A stretch of DNA of 44,091 nucleotides, from NCBI RefSeq assembly GCF_001541225.1, contig NZ_LMTS01000163.1, positions 1 through 44,091 of the forward strand, read 5' to 3'. Made by a program: the position numbers and the translations under genes. The number at the start of each line of letters is the position of its first letter. Position 1 is the stretch's first letter. This document shows, one piece after another, positions 14,068 through 26,043 of the stretch. The notes beneath the pieces were generated by a model. It ran no database searches. It had not been told where the DNA came from and worked only from the letters and a program-made list of their open reading frames with translations. Origin of the DNA: Variovorax sp. WDL1 (GTDB lineage: Bacteria; Pseudomonadota; Gammaproteobacteria; Burkholderiales; Burkholderiaceae_C).

Positions 14068-14901
14068 TCATGCCGCCTTCGGCTCCGGGAGGATGGCCGT
14101 CAAGGCGAAGTCGACGAGATGGAGCCAGGTCGCTTCGAGGCGCATGATGCTGTGGTGGTCCGACCCGGCGATCGTCTGCACGCTGACGGGCGTCGGCCAG
14201 GCCGCGATGAGCTTCTGCGAGCGCTCCGGCAGCACCACGTCGTCCTGCTCGGCCAGGAGGACCTGGGTTTTCGCGGCGACTTCCTTGCAGTGCGTCAGGG
14301 AATTGAACTGGTGCCGCAGCAACAGCGAAAGCGGAACGAGCGGGAAGCGCTTCTTCGCGACCTCCAGCATCGAGTCGTAGGGCGTGACGAGTTGCAGGCT
14401 CGCGAACTCCTGCCGCGCCACCAGCTGAATGGCCACTCCCGTCCCCAGGCTTCGACCGACCACATGCAGGCGCGCGTGCGGCAGGGCCCGTCGCAGGTGA
14501 TTGGCAAACTGGCTCGCGTCCTGCACGGAGGCCAGCTCGGAGGGGTGCCCCTCGGAGTCGGCCACCCCGCGATAGTTGATCGCCGCGAATCCGAAGCCTT
14601 CCGGAAGCCAGTGCAGCCCCTGCGCCGTGGCGCGGACATCCTCGCCGCGCCCCGCGAAGTAGATGAACAGGTCCTGCAGCGCTTCCTCCCCATGAGGGTG
14701 GTAGATGTACCCGCGCACCATCCCGCCCGGCACGGTGTGGGAGTACGTGGAAAAGTCGTCGGAAAGGTGGACGACGGGGTGCTTGCGGGCATTGAACAGG
14801 ATGTGCCCCTGGCGTGCCGCCAGGAGAGCCCAGTAGGCCGCGATGCTGCCGATGGCAGCGGCCGAAGCCGAGAGTGCTATGCGAAAGGCTCTGGACGACA
14901 A
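14068..14901 (-). CDS. Membrane-anchored alpha/beta hydrolase
   Basis: A 277-residue hydrolase with an N-terminal membrane helix (about residues 7-27, IALSASAAAIGSIAAYWALL) and a periplasm-facing hydrolase domain. The nucleophile elbow is GRSLG in HVVGRSLGTG; the acid is likely the Asp in LAEQDDVV and the His is in GSDHHS, giving a complete triad. It resembles the YfhR/ABHD13-type serine hydrolases. No ATG exists near the right place; I chose TTG at 14901, which follows the DUF721 stop by 11 bases with GAGAAG ahead of it. The open frame extends upstream, antisense-like to DUF721. Substrate unknown. Confidence 0.8.
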   Translation of the reverse strand: MSSRAFRIALSASAAAIGSIAAYWALLAARQGHILFNARKHPVVHLSDDFSTYSHTVPGGMVRGYIYHPHGEEALQDLFIYFAGRGEDVRATAQGLHWLPEGFGFAAINYRGVADSEGHPSELASVQDASQFANHLRRALPHARLHVVGRSLGTGVAIQLVARQEFASLQLVTPYDSMLEVAKKRFPLVPLSLLLRHQFNSLTHCKEVAAKTQVLLAEQDDVVLPERSQKLIAAWPTPVSVQTIAGSDHHSIMRLEATWLHLVDFALTAILPEPKAA

Positions 14902-14912
14902 GGTTTTGCTTC

Positions 14913-15218
14913 TCAGTGGCGGGTGTGGACCTTCAGCCGCAGGGTGACGTCGGCCCAGCCCCTTGATTTCAGCCGCGCCTGCAGCGCAGGCACCAGTTGC
15001 CGCAGCTTGGCCGCCGCCGCGCTGCCCCGCACCAGCAGGCACCAGCTGTTGCCGTCCACCGGTCCGGCCTGGACGGCGGAGCGCATCTCGGGCGGGATCA
15101 GCTCCTGAATGGCCTGCAGCCGTTCAGAGGCGTCGCGCGCGCGCGCCATCAGGCTCGCCAGCGTGGGCGAATCCTCGGCGGCTTGCTGCAAGGTGAGGGG
15201 GTGGAGACGACGATTCAT
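14913..15218 (-). CDS. DUF721 protein
   Basis: A 101-residue DUF721-type protein. The N-terminal helix (TLQQAAEDSPTLASLMARA) and the beta-strand part with NSWCLLVRGSAAAAKLRQLVPAL fit the family, in which DUF721/DciA proteins of other bacteria assist loading of the replicative helicase; that role is not shown here. ATG at 15218 is the start. It lies divergent to secA, with 177 bases between them, which is a common arrangement in Comamonadaceae. The alpha/beta hydrolase gene follows 11 bases after its stop. Confidence 0.8.
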   Translation of the reverse strand: MNRRLHPLTLQQAAEDSPTLASLMARARDASERLQAIQELIPPEMRSAVQAGPVDGNSWCLLVRGSAAAAKLRQLVPALQARLKSRGWADVTLRLKVHTRH

Positions 15219-15261
15219 GACAAGGCGGCTGTAATGGCAACGCGGCTAAAATGCCCGGTTT

Positions 15262-15279
15262 GCCGGCACTCGTGCCGGC
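15262..15279. promoter_or_regulatory. Perfect 8-bp dyad in the secA leader
   Basis: GCCGGCAC-TC-GTGCCGGC at 15262-15279, in the gap between DUF721 and secA. It can form a stem in the secA leader RNA or act as a protein site. There is no T-run, so it is unlikely to be an intrinsic terminator. A promoter-like TAAAAT lies just upstream (15247-15252), without a clear -35 element. Confidence 0.4.
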
Positions 15280-15395
15280 GGGGTCCGTCCCATTTGGCGT
15301 GTTGATTTTGCGCCAGGCGCGCCCACCTGCTTTCACTTTCTTAGGAATTTCGGTCGCGGACCCGCATGCCATGGGGTCGCTGTCGACCCGCTCGC

Positions 15396-18182
<2,787 letters not shown>

Positions 18183-18205
18183 GCCGCATCATCGAGGGAA
18201 ATCCC

Positions 18206-19435
18206 ATGCCCGTGAATCTCTCTGCCCCCGACCCTGCCGCTCTGCACGCGGTGCCCGGCATTCGCATCGGCGTGGCCGAAGCGGGCGTGCGCAAGGCCAA
18301 CCGAAAGGACCTGACGGTCGTGCTGATCGACGAGGGCGCCGCGGTCGGCGGCGTGTTCACGCAGAACCGCTTCTGCGCCGCGCCGGTCCAGGTCTGCCGC
18401 GAGCACCTCGAGAAGGATTTCGGCATCCGCGCAATGCTGATCAACACCGGCAACGCGAATGCCGGCACCGGCGAGGACGGGCTGGCGCGCACCCGCGCCA
18501 CCTGCATCGCGCTGGCCCGCAAGCTCGAGGTGGCGCCCGAGCAGATCCTGCCCTTCTCGACCGGTGTGATCATGGAGCCGCTGCCCATCGACCGCATCGA
18601 GGCCGGCCTGCCGGCCGCGCTGGCCGATGCGCAGCCCGACCATTGGGCGCGCGCCGCGGAGGGCATCATGACCACCGACACCGTGCCCAAGGCCTTCAGC
18701 CGGCAGGGGCAGATCGGCGGCGCGACCATCACCATCACCGGCATCAGCAAGGGCGCGGGGATGATCCGGCCCAACATGGCGACCATGCTGGGCTTCATGG
18801 CGACCGACGCGAAGATCGCACCGGCGCTGATCCAGCCGCTGGCCAAGGCCCTGGCCGACGCTTCCTTCAACCGCGTGACCATCGATGGCGACACCTCGAC
18901 CAACGATTCTTTCGTGGTGATCGCGACGCAGAAGGCCGCGCATGCCGCGATCGATTCGCTCGATTCTCCCGACGGCCGCGCGCTGGTCGAGGCCATGCAG
19001 GCGGTCGCCCGCCAGCTGGCCCAGGCCATCGTGCGCGACGGCGAGGGTGCGACCAAGTTCATCACCGTGCGGGTGGAGGGCGGCCGGGACGCCGCCGAAT
19101 GCCGGCAGGTGGCCTACGCGGTCGCCCATTCGCCGCTGGTAAAGACCGCTTTCTATGCCAGCGACCCGAACCTCGGGCGCATCCTGGCGGCGGTCGGCTA
19201 CGCGGGCATTGCCGACCTCGACCAGACCGGCATCGACCTCTACCTCGACGACGTGCATGTGGCCGTCAAGGGCGGACGCAATCCGAGCTATCGCGAGGAA
19301 GACGGCCAGCGCGTGATGAAGCAGAGCGAGATCGTCGTGCGCATCGCACTCGGCCGCGGCGAAGCGGCGGACACGGTGTGGACCTGCGACCTGAGCCACG
19401 ACTATGTGTCGATCAACGCCGACTACAGGTCGTAA
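18206..19435 (+). CDS. argJ: Bifunctional glutamate N-acetyltransferase / amino-acid acetyltransferase ArgJ
   Basis: A 409-residue ArgJ. It moves the acetyl group from N-acetylornithine to glutamate, recycling acetyl in arginine synthesis, and may also acetylate glutamate from acetyl-CoA. The self-cleavage site that yields alpha and beta chains is in [11 protein letters not shown], with the nucleophile T193. Other conserved parts are [23 protein letters not shown] and [15 protein letters not shown] at 18206 has GAGGGAAA about 6 bases upstream. It follows secA closely and is probably co-transcribed with it. Whether it is mono- or bifunctional cannot be read from sequence. Confidence 0.98.
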   Translation: MPVNLSAPDPAALHAVPGIRIGVAEAGVRKANRKDLTVVLIDEGAAVGGVFTQNRFCAAPVQVCREHLEKDFGIRAMLINTGNANAGTGEDGLARTRATCIALARKLEVAPEQILPFSTGVIMEPLPIDRIEAGLPAALADAQPDHWARAAEGIMTTDTVPKAFSRQGQIGGATITITGISKGAGMIRPNMATMLGFMATDAKIAPALIQPLAKALADASFNRVTIDGDTSTNDSFVVIATQKAAHAAIDSLDSPDGRALVEAMQAVARQLAQAIVRDGEGATKFITVRVEGGRDAAECRQVAYAVAHSPLVKTAFYASDPNLGRILAAVGYAGIADLDQTGIDLYLDDVHVAVKGGRNPSYREEDGQRVMKQSEIVVRIALGRGEAADTVWTCDLSHDYVSINADYRS

Positions 19436-19489
19436 TGTCCTCCCCCAGGCCTAGCGCACTTCGTGTCGCTTCGCCAACCCCCTCGCCAG

Positions 19490-19532
19490 GGCGACACCAG
19501 CGGCCCGGCAAAGCCGGTTCCGCGGTGTCCCC
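19490..19532. repeat. Intergenic long hairpin, possible dispersed repeat
   Basis: GACACC (19493-19498) pairs with GGTGTC (19524-19529). Inside are GCGG/CCGC and CCGG-CAAAG-CCGG, giving a long near-perfect hairpin between argJ and the DUF815 gene. The sequence type (AGCGGCCCGGCAAAGCCGG) looks like the dispersed intergenic repeats that I associate with Comamonadaceae genomes. It lacks a T-run, so termination is uncertain. Confidence 0.5.
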
Positions 19533-19557
19533 CGAACAAGCCTCATAGCCAGCCGAC

Positions 19558-20427
19558 ATGAATGAGAAGTTTGAGAGATTGATCGAGCGCGCCGAGCAGT
19601 TGATCGGCCGCATCGAATCCATCCTTCCCCAGCCGCTCGCGGCGCCCGCCGATTGGAACGCCTCGATCGCCTGGCGCTACCGTCGCCGCAGCTCGGGCCA
19701 TGGCACGCTGGAGCCGGTGCGCCACCTGGCGCCCATGCCGCTCGAGGCGCTGAAGGAAATCGACGTCCAGAAGGAAAAGATCGAGCGCAACACGCGCCAG
19801 TTCGTCGAGGGCAAGCCGGCCAACAACGTGCTGCTGACCGGCGCCCGCGGCACCGGGAAGTCTTCGTTGATCCGTGCGTGCCTTCATGCCTATGCGCCGC
19901 AGGGGCTGCGCCTGATCGAGGTCGACAAGGCGGAACTGACCGACCTGCCCGACATCGTCGAGGTGGTGTCGCAGCGGCCCGAGAAGTTCATCGTCTTCAG
20001 CGACGACCTGAGCTTCGACGAAGGCGAGCCGGGCTATAAGGCGCTCAAGTCCATCCTCGACGGCTCGGTGGCCGCGGCCACGCCCAACGTGCTGATCTAC
20101 GCGACCAGCAACCGGCGGCACCTGCTGCCCGAGTACATGAAGGACAACCTCAGCTACACCCACACCGAGGATGGCGAGGTGCACCCGGGCGAGGTGATCG
20201 AGGAGAAGATCTCGCTGTCGGAGCGCTTCGGCCTGTGGGTGAGCTTCTACCCCTTCAGCCAGAACGAGTACCTCGCGATCGTCGCGCAGTGGCTGTCCTC
20301 CTTCGGCGTCGATGCGAAGACCATCGAAGGCGCACGTGCCGAGGCCTTGGTGTGGGCGCTGGAGCGCGGCTCGCGCAGCGGGCGCGTCGCCTACCAGTTC
20401 GCGCGCGACTACGCGGGCCGGCACTGA
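19558..20427 (+). CDS. DUF815 AAA+ ATPase
   Basis: A 289-residue ATPase of the DUF815 family. Walker A is GARGTGKSS around residue 96-104, Walker B is KFIVFSDDLSFDEG, and the sensor-like region YATSNRRHLLPE follows. The C-terminal region carries LSERFGLWVSFYPFSQNEYL, a segment typical of this family. Its cellular function is not established. ATG at 19558 is 4 bases after the PAGC-type spacer following the argJ hairpin; the mutT gene starts 8 bases after its stop, so they are likely co-transcribed. Confidence 0.93.
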   Translation: MNEKFERLIERAEQLIGRIESILPQPLAAPADWNASIAWRYRRRSSGHGTLEPVRHLAPMPLEALKEIDVQKEKIERNTRQFVEGKPANNVLLTGARGTGKSSLIRACLHAYAPQGLRLIEVDKAELTDLPDIVEVVSQRPEKFIVFSDDLSFDEGEPGYKALKSILDGSVAAATPNVLIYATSNRRHLLPEYMKDNLSYTHTEDGEVHPGEVIEEKISLSERFGLWVSFYPFSQNEYLAIVAQWLSSFGVDAKTIEGARAEALVWALERGSRSGRVAYQFARDYAGRH

Positions 20428-20435
20428 GCGCGGCG

Positions 20436-20861
20436 ATGGCGGACCAGCGCAAGCACACCGAGGTGGCGGTCGGCATCCTGATCCGCGCGGAGGACGAGGC
20501 ATTGCTGCTGTCGACCCGCCCCGAGGGCAAGCCCTATGCCGGTTACTGGGAGTTCCCGGGCGGCAAGATCGAGAGCGGCGAGTCCATCGAGCAGGCACTG
20601 CGGCGCGAGCTGCACGAGGAACTGGGCATCACCATCGATGCCGCCGAGGTCTGGAAGACGACCGAGCACGACTACCCGCACGCGCTGGTGCGCCTGCACT
20701 GGTGCAAGGTGCGCGCGTGGCGAGGCGAGTTCGAGATGCGCGAAGGCCAGGCCATATGCTGGCAGCAGCTGCCACTGTCGGTGACCCCGGTGCTGCCGGG
20801 TGCGTTGCCGGTGCTCGACTGGCTGGCGCAGGAGCGCGGCCTGCCAGGGTCCGCCTACTGA
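20436..20861 (+). CDS. mutT: MutT-type Nudix hydrolase
   Basis: A 141-residue Nudix hydrolase. The Nudix box [24 protein letters not shown] fits G-x5-E-x7-REUxEExGU (residues about 47-70). Enzymes of this type remove 8-oxo-dGTP from the nucleotide pool. WEFPGGK ahead of the box and [14 protein letters not shown] after it match the MutT subgroup. ATG at 20436 lies 8 bases after the DUF815 stop. Its stop overlaps the tail of the convergent yacG gene by 7 bases. Confidence 0.93.
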   Translation: MADQRKHTEVAVGILIRAEDEALLLSTRPEGKPYAGYWEFPGGKIESGESIEQALRRELHEELGITIDAAEVWKTTEHDYPHALVRLHWCKVRAWRGEFEMREGQAICWQQLPLSVTPVLPGALPVLDWLAQERGLPGSAY

Positions 20862-21070
20862 AGCTTGGGGTCGCCGAAGGCCTCGTCATCGGGCGGGGCC
20901 TCCGCCGGCATGCGGAACTCTTCGGTGGCCCAGGCGCCCAGGTCGATGCCCTTGCAGCGCGCGCTGCAGAAGGGGCGGTAGGGGTTGCTCGGCCCGTAGA
21001 CGCTGTCCTTGCCGCAGGCCGGACAGCGCACGATGCGCTCGCCGGCGGCAGTCTTCTTGCTCGTCGCCAT
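20855..21070 (-). CDS. yacG: DNA gyrase inhibitor YacG
   Basis: A 71-residue zinc protein. The four Cys ligands are visible as [24 protein letters not shown] (quoted in part: CPACG and FCSARCK). YacG binds GyrB and inhibits gyrase in E. coli. ATG at 21070; the stop overlaps mutT tail to tail. Its acidic C-terminus is usual. It is next to zapD, 10 bases away, and forms the end of the conserved coaE-zapD-yacG group. Confidence 0.95.
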   Translation of the reverse strand: MATSKKTAAGERIVRCPACGKDSVYGPSNPYRPFCSARCKGIDLGAWATEEFRMPAEAPPDDEAFGDPKLQ

Positions 21071-21080
21071 CTCGCAGTCC

Positions 21081-21836
21081 TCAAGCGCAGAGCGTGAGCT
21101 CGAAAGGGGTGTCTTCCGTGCTCTGGTGCAGACGGTCGTCAGCCTCGTGCCGCATCAGCCGCACCGACACCATCAGGCGATTGCCACTGATCTCGGGGAT
21201 GAGGCCCAGCCGCGGATCGATGCGCAGCCGCAGCAGCTGGAAGCTCCGGCCCTGCGGCAGCGTTTGCTGGAACTGGCCGCCGGTGGCGATCACCTTGTAG
21301 GGGACGTCGGCATCCCGCAGCAGCTTCAGCAGCAGGTAGATCGATTCGGCCAGCGGCGCAAGCGTGGAGGACCAGCGTTCCAGGTCGGCGCGGCGTTCAT
21401 GGGCCTGACGGTGCTGCCAGGCGTAGTAGGCGGGCAGGTCGAACTCGCAGGTGCCGCCGGGAATGCTGGCGCGGCTGCGAATGCTCATCAGCCACTCGTT
21501 CTCGGTCAGCGCCTGGCCGGCCTTGCCGGGAATCGTGTTGAGCGTCGCGAAGTTGCTTTCGAGCTTGGCGACGATCTGGTCCAGCACCGCCTCGGAAATC
21601 GCGGGGTTGCCGCGGTAGCCGTTGAAGACGTTCTTGTGCTTGTCCAGGTCGCGCAGCACGTCGGCCTTGAGGTCGGCGCGCGCGGCCACATCCATGATCT
21701 CGAAGATCGTGACCAGCGCGTAGTGGTGGGACAAGGGCGAGTCGGCAGGCACCAGCTCGCCGAGGCGGCGAAACAGGTGCTCCAGCCGCAGGTAGGTCCG
21801 GATGCGCTCGTTGAAGGGGTATTCGTAGAGGATCAC
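21081..21836 (-). CDS. zapD: Cell division protein ZapD
   Basis: A 251-residue ZapD, which crosslinks FtsZ filaments and stabilises the Z-ring in the cytoplasm. The N-terminus [19 protein letters not shown] matches the family and fixes a GTG start at 21836; no ATG lies near. The protein ends with a beta-rich domain ([13 protein letters not shown] ... [13 protein letters not shown]). Length is normal. The gene is followed by yacG after 10 bases and preceded by an AlgJ-like gene that is not part of the usual group. Confidence 0.95.
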   Translation of the reverse strand: MILYEYPFNERIRTYLRLEHLFRRLGELVPADSPLSHHYALVTIFEIMDVAARADLKADVLRDLDKHKNVFNGYRGNPAISEAVLDQIVAKLESNFATLNTIPGKAGQALTENEWLMSIRSRASIPGGTCEFDLPAYYAWQHRQAHERRADLERWSSTLAPLAESIYLLLKLLRDADVPYKVIATGGQFQQTLPQGRSFQLLRLRIDPRLGLIPEISGNRLMVSVRLMRHEADDRLHQSTEDTPFELTLCA

Positions 21837-21873
21837 GTGTGTGTGGGTTTCCGGTCGAGGGATGATAAGCCTC

Positions 21874-22890
21874 TCACGGTGCCTTCGCCTGTGGGACAGG
21901 CAGCACTTCACGCACGACGGCCAGCATGTGCTCGCCCAGCGCTATCTGTCCATGCATGGACAGGTGGGTGTCGTTCGAGAAATAGAAGTCCTGGATCTGT
22001 GCGCTCTTCTCGCGAGAGAAGGCGTAGAGGTCGGGTCCGAGCCTGGCTTCGACGAAGCCGCTCACGAAGTCTTTCGAGAACTCGGGCTTGAGATACACGG
22101 TGGCCTTGTTGGGGATCACCATCCACAGCTGCGGGATGGCGGGGTGCTGCGCGGCAAAGGTCTTGATGCGGTCCAGGGTGCCCGTGGTCAGCGGTCCGTT
22201 GCCTTCGTCATCGATGAAAACCGGCAGCTTGTCGCACTCGCGGTGGGAGAAGTACTTGCAACCTCCGGGGAAGGACCGGACCCAGGTGTTCTTGTTGAAC
22301 AGGAGATCGACGCTCGACCTCTTTGCGCGCCACGAGTTGTAGTAGGCCTCCGGGCCGGTATCGAACCGCGCGGTCCAGTTGGGGAGGGCGTCGGGACCCG
22401 GAAGCGCTGCCGGCTGGACGAAAGGCTCGAGCTTCGACTCGAAGGGCTTGACGACCTTGTCGCAGGTCTGGCCGTCCACCGTGCGCTCATCGAGCAGGCG
22501 CTCCACGCTTTCGAAGATGATGAGCTTGCCCTTGAAACCCGCGCGTTGGAGCCACTGGTCGAAATCCTTGCACATCACCGTGCCGTACTGGCCCCAGTAG
22601 GTGGTGGCGACGCGGTAGCCCGCCTTCACCAGCGAGGCCTGCCAGTAGAGGGTCATCGAGAAGCTGTCCCCGATGACCAGGATGTCCGCCTGGTCGACCG
22701 GCGCCGCCTTGAGGTAGGCCGGATCGACCGTCGGTGCCGGCTTGGTCCAGCCGAAATCCTCTTCCGCCAGGTGGCCGATGCGGGTCAGGTCGCCATAGGG
22801 CGGGAGCGTGGTCAGCGAGACGAGCCACATCGCGAACACGGCCACATAGCCGGTGACGAAGATGCGGAGCCAGACTTTTGCGAGCGTCAT
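21874..22890 (-). CDS. AlgJ/AlgX-like SGNH O-acetyltransferase partner
   Basis: A 338-residue periplasmic protein anchored by an N-terminal helix (VWLRIFVTGYVAVFAMWLVSL). The SGNH core is visible: GDSFSM with the catalytic Ser (about residue 75-78) and NDTHLSMHG with the Asp/His pair near the C-terminus. Proteins of this type take acetyl groups from an MBOAT protein and pass them to a polysaccharide. It sits 10 bases after the MBOAT gene, so they form a pair. The polymer acted on is unknown; no alginate genes are in the window, so the name AlgJ is by likeness only. ATG at 22890. Confidence 0.85.
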   Translation of the reverse strand: MTLAKVWLRIFVTGYVAVFAMWLVSLTTLPPYGDLTRIGHLAEEDFGWTKPAPTVDPAYLKAAPVDQADILVIGDSFSMTLYWQASLVKAGYRVATTYWGQYGTVMCKDFDQWLQRAGFKGKLIIFESVERLLDERTVDGQTCDKVVKPFESKLEPFVQPAALPGPDALPNWTARFDTGPEAYYNSWRAKRSSVDLLFNKNTWVRSFPGGCKYFSHRECDKLPVFIDDEGNGPLTTGTLDRIKTFAAQHPAIPQLWMVIPNKATVYLKPEFSKDFVSGFVEARLGPDLYAFSREKSAQIQDFYFSNDTHLSMHGQIALGEHMLAVVREVLPVPQAKAP

Positions 22891-22900
22891 GTCGCTTTTT

Positions 22901-24394
22901 TCAGAATTGGAAGTACAGGAAGGGGCTGTAGCCGCCCAGCTTCGACACCGCCCAGGCGAACATCACGAAGCTGCCGGCGGCGATCAGCACGGTCGAGCCC
23001 AGGGCCAGCACCCGGTTGCCCGCCACGGCCTGCGGATGGGGCACCCAGCGCTCGAGCGAGATGGTGGGCGGGAAGGCCACGCAGATGAGCAGGCCGATCA
23101 GCAGGGTCCTGAAGAACTCGGACTTGCGGTAGGGCACCAGGCCCATCTCGCTGAAGGCGGTGGGCGGCGCCCCATGCAGCCCCAGCATGCCCTTGTAGAC
23201 GGCCACGGCCGTGTGCATGCCGTCGGCGCGGAAGACCACCCACGCCACCATCACGCACAGGAAGGTGAGCAGCCAGCCGAACACGCGCGCGACGGGCCCC
23301 GCCGGAATGTTGCGCCGCACCTTGGCGTTCCAGAGGTGGTTGACCATCAGGTAGGCGCCGTGCAGCGCGCCCCAGATCACGAAGGTCCAGGCGGCGCCGT
23401 GCCAGAGCCCGCCCAGCAGCATGGTGAGGAACAGGTTCAGGTAGCGCCGGGCCGGCCCCTTGCGGTTGCCGCCCAGCGGCACGTAGAGGTAGTCGCGCAG
23501 GAAGGTCGACAGCGAGATGTGCCAGCGGCGCCAGAACTCGATGATGTTGGTCGACTTGTAGGGCGAGCGGAAGTTGAGCGGCAGCTGCACCCCAAGGCAC
23601 ATCGAGAGGCCGACCGCCATGTCCGAGTAGCCCGAGAAGTCGAAGTAGATCTGCAGCGTATAGGCGAGCACGCCGAACCATGCCGTGTAGAGCGTGGGGG
23701 TCATGCCGTTGTGCGCGCCGTTGAACATCAGGTCGGAGTACTGGCCCATCGGGTCGGCGATGAGCAGCTTCTTGGCCAGCCCGAAGCTGAAGATCGCCAG
23801 CCCCACCGCAATCTTGTGCGGGTCGGCCTTGTAGGTCCCCGGGTTGGCGAACTGCGGCATCATCTGCGCGTGGTGCAGCACCGGGCCCGCAATCAGGTGC
23901 GGGAAGTAGGTGACGAACAGCGCGTAGTGGATGAAGCTGCGCTCGTGCACCTTGCCCTGCCAGCAATCGACCAGGAAGGCGATCTGCGTGAAGGTGTAGA
24001 ACGAGATCCCGATCGGCAGCGCGATGTGCAGCATCGAGATGGGCGAGAAGCCCGCGGCAGCCAGCCCCTCGTTGACGTTCGAGACGAAGAAGTTCGCGTA
24101 CTTGAAGACCGCCAGCACGCCCAGGTTGACCACGAGGGCGATGATCAGCAGTCGCTTGCGCTGGGCGTCGTCGCGACCCGGCCCGGGCGTGAGCCGCAGC
24201 CCGAACCAGTAGTTGATGCAGATCGAGGCGATCAGCAGCGGCATCGCCTTGACGCTCCACCAGCCGTAGAAGAACAGCGAGGCGAGGGCCAGGAAGCCGG
24301 CGGCAGCGCGTGCGTTGCGTTTGCCGATCAGGAAGAAGCCGAGCAGGACGATCGGGAAGTAGACGAAGAGAAACGCGTGCGAATTGAAAAGCAT
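22901..24394 (-). CDS. MBOAT-family acyltransferase, AlgI-like
   Basis: A 497-residue integral membrane protein of the MBOAT/AlgI family that passes acetyl groups from cytoplasmic acetyl-CoA across the membrane. The start MLFNSHAFLFVYFPIVLLGFF and the segments IDFSGYSDMA-like (YFDFSGYSDMAVGL) and FWRRWHISLSTFLRDYLYVPLGG are diagnostic. The catalytic His is in GGLWHGAAWTF, with a second His at GALHG. ATG at 24394. The SGNH partner gene follows immediately. The pair lies between coaE and zapD. Confidence 0.93.
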   Translation of the reverse strand: MLFNSHAFLFVYFPIVLLGFFLIGKRNARAAAGFLALASLFFYGWWSVKAMPLLIASICINYWFGLRLTPGPGRDDAQRKRLLIIALVVNLGVLAVFKYANFFVSNVNEGLAAAGFSPISMLHIALPIGISFYTFTQIAFLVDCWQGKVHERSFIHYALFVTYFPHLIAGPVLHHAQMMPQFANPGTYKADPHKIAVGLAIFSFGLAKKLLIADPMGQYSDLMFNGAHNGMTPTLYTAWFGVLAYTLQIYFDFSGYSDMAVGLSMCLGVQLPLNFRSPYKSTNIIEFWRRWHISLSTFLRDYLYVPLGGNRKGPARRYLNLFLTMLLGGLWHGAAWTFVIWGALHGAYLMVNHLWNAKVRRNIPAGPVARVFGWLLTFLCVMVAWVVFRADGMHTAVAVYKGMLGLHGAPPTAFSEMGLVPYRKSEFFRTLLIGLLICVAFPPTISLERWVPHPQAVAGNRVLALGSTVLIAAGSFVMFAWAVSKLGGYSPFLYFQF

Positions 24395-24481
24395 CTCGGA
24401 TGGGGCGGACGCGCTGGCCTCGTGCGCCGTCTTCTTCTGTTCGATGGGGGGAGCTGCCGCCGGGGGGCAGCAAGCCCTGCA

Positions 24482-25120
24482 TTATCGCTGGGCAGCGGGA
24501 TGCCAGGGCAAGGCGCGGACTTCCAGCGCGAGTTCATCGAGCGACAGGGCCTCGTTGAAGATCACCGCGTCGGCAGCCGCCCGCCGCGCACTGCGCGGGG
24601 CCTGCTGCGCGATCACGGCGCGCACGGCCTCGTGGGTCCAGCCCGAACGCGCGACCACGCGCCGCAACTGGGTCTCTTCGGTGGCGTCGACGACCAGCAC
24701 GCGGTCGACCAGGGCGCGCCAGCGCCTCGATTCGACCAGCAGGGGCACGTCGAAGACGATCAGGCCCGGGCCGGCGGCGGCTGCCTGGGCCTCGCACTCT
24801 GCGCCGATGACGGGGTGAAGAATGGCCTCGAGCCGCTGCTTCGCCGTGGCGTCCGCGAACACCAGCTCCCGCATGCGTGCACGGTCCATGCTGCCGTCCG
24901 CGGCGACCACCGAGGGCCCGAAGGCGGCCTCGATCGCCGGCATCGCGGCGCCTTGCGGCCGGGTGATTGCGCGCGCGATGGCGTCGGTGTCGATCAGCGT
25001 CGCGCCGCCGGCGACCAGGATGGACGCGACCGTGCTCTTGCCGCTGCCGATGCCGCCGGTCAGGCCGATGCGCAGGCTCAGCGGGTGAGGGCGCCCAGGG
25101 GAAAGGCGAAGGGAATCCAT
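24482..25120 (-). CDS. coaE: Dephospho-CoA kinase CoaE
   Basis: Catalyses the last step of CoA synthesis, phosphorylating dephospho-CoA. The P-loop GGIGSGKST, the IDTDAIAR segment and FDVPLLVES are present. From the ATG at 25120 the protein has 212 residues, but the family-like start is near RIGLTGG, about 15 residues later, where only CTG codons (25081, 25075) are available. The ATG version overlaps pilD by 43 bases. Which start is used cannot be decided here. It follows pilD and precedes the MBOAT gene. Confidence 0.93.
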   Translation of the reverse strand: MDSLRLSPGRPHPLSLRIGLTGGIGSGKSTVASILVAGGATLIDTDAIARAITRPQGAAMPAIEAAFGPSVVAADGSMDRARMRELVFADATAKQRLEAILHPVIGAECEAQAAAAGPGLIVFDVPLLVESRRWRALVDRVLVVDATEETQLRRVVARSGWTHEAVRAVIAQQAPRSARRAAADAVIFNEALSLDELALEVRALPWHPAAQR

Positions 25121-26043
25121 TGCCGCACAGTATCGGGCCCGGCGACGAGGCACACGAGCCCGGCGCCTGCCAGGAAGGGGCCGAAGGAGATCGGGACATC
25201 CTTGTGGGCCAGCTTGCCGACCAGCAGCAGGAGGGTGCCGAGGATGGCGCCTACCAGGGACGAGACCAGCACGATCGCGACGAGATAGTCGGCGCCCAGC
25301 CAGGCGCCCAGCGCCGCCAGCAGCTTGAAGTCGCCGTAGCCCATGCCCTCCTTGCCGGTGGCGAGCCGGTAGGCGTGATAGACCAGCCAGAGGCTCAGGT
25401 AGCCGAATACGGCACCCCAGACCGCGGAGGCGAGCGGCACGCCAGTCAGGCCTGCTGCCGCGCCGATGAGGCCCAGCCACAGCAGCGCATAGTTGAGCGA
25501 GTCGGGCAGGTACTGCGTGTCCAGGTCGATCAGGAACTGGCAGACCAGCAGCGCCGCGAAGGCGGCCCACAGCGCGGCGGCCGGCGACAGCCCGTAGCGC
25601 CAGGCGCACAGCGCGAACAGCGCCGCGGTGACCAGCTCCACCAGCGGGTAGCGCGGGCTGATCTGCGTCTTGCAGGCGCTGCAGCGTCCGCGCAGCAAGA
25701 GGTAGCTGAGCACCGGCACGTTTTCGTACCAGCGGATCGCATGGCCGCAGTGTCCACAGCGCGAGGCCGGGCGGGCCAGGGTGAAGGGAGGGAGGGCGTC
25801 GACCGCCTCGGCCGCTTCGCCCGCGGCTGCTTCGAGCCGGGGAGGCGTGTTCGCTTTCGGCCCGAACACCAGGCTCCACAACGAGGGCGCGCCCTCGACC
25901 TTCATCAGGTTGCCTACGGCCTCGCCCAGCCACTGCCGGTACATCATGATCGGCGTGCGGTAGATCACCACGTTGAGGAAGCTGCCGACGAGCAGCCCCA
26001 GTACGCCGGCCAGCGCGGCGTCGGCCCCCTGCGACACCAGCAT
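25078..26043 (-). CDS. pilD: Prepilin peptidase PilD
   Basis: A 321-residue bifunctional inner-membrane enzyme that cuts the leader from type IV prepilins and N-methylates them. It has a tetracysteine zinc site (CGHCGH ... CSACKT), [11 protein letters not shown] with the first catalytic Asp, and GYGDFKLL with the second (GxGD motif). About eight membrane segments are seen. ATG at 26043 overlaps the pilC stop as TGATG. Also serves type II secretion in other species; no such genes are in this window. Confidence 0.97.
   Translation of the reverse strand: MLVSQGADAALAGVLGLLVGSFLNVVIYRTPIMMYRQWLGEAVGNLMKVEGAPSLWSLVFGPKANTPPRLEAAAGEAAEAVDALPPFTLARPASRCGHCGHAIRWYENVPVLSYLLLRGRCSACKTQISPRYPLVELVTAALFALCAWRYGLSPAAALWAAFAALLVCQFLIDLDTQYLPDSLNYALLWLGLIGAAAGLTGVPLASAVWGAVFGYLSLWLVYHAYRLATGKEGMGYGDFKLLAALGAWLGADYLVAIVLVSSLVGAILGTLLLLVGKLAHKDVPISFGPFLAGAGLVCLVAGPDTVRQWIPFAFPLGALTR

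Noticed and set aside
24415..24475. Terminator behind coaE (GCTGCC/GGCAGC)
   Set aside because: The 6-bp stem has no T-run on the relevant strand.
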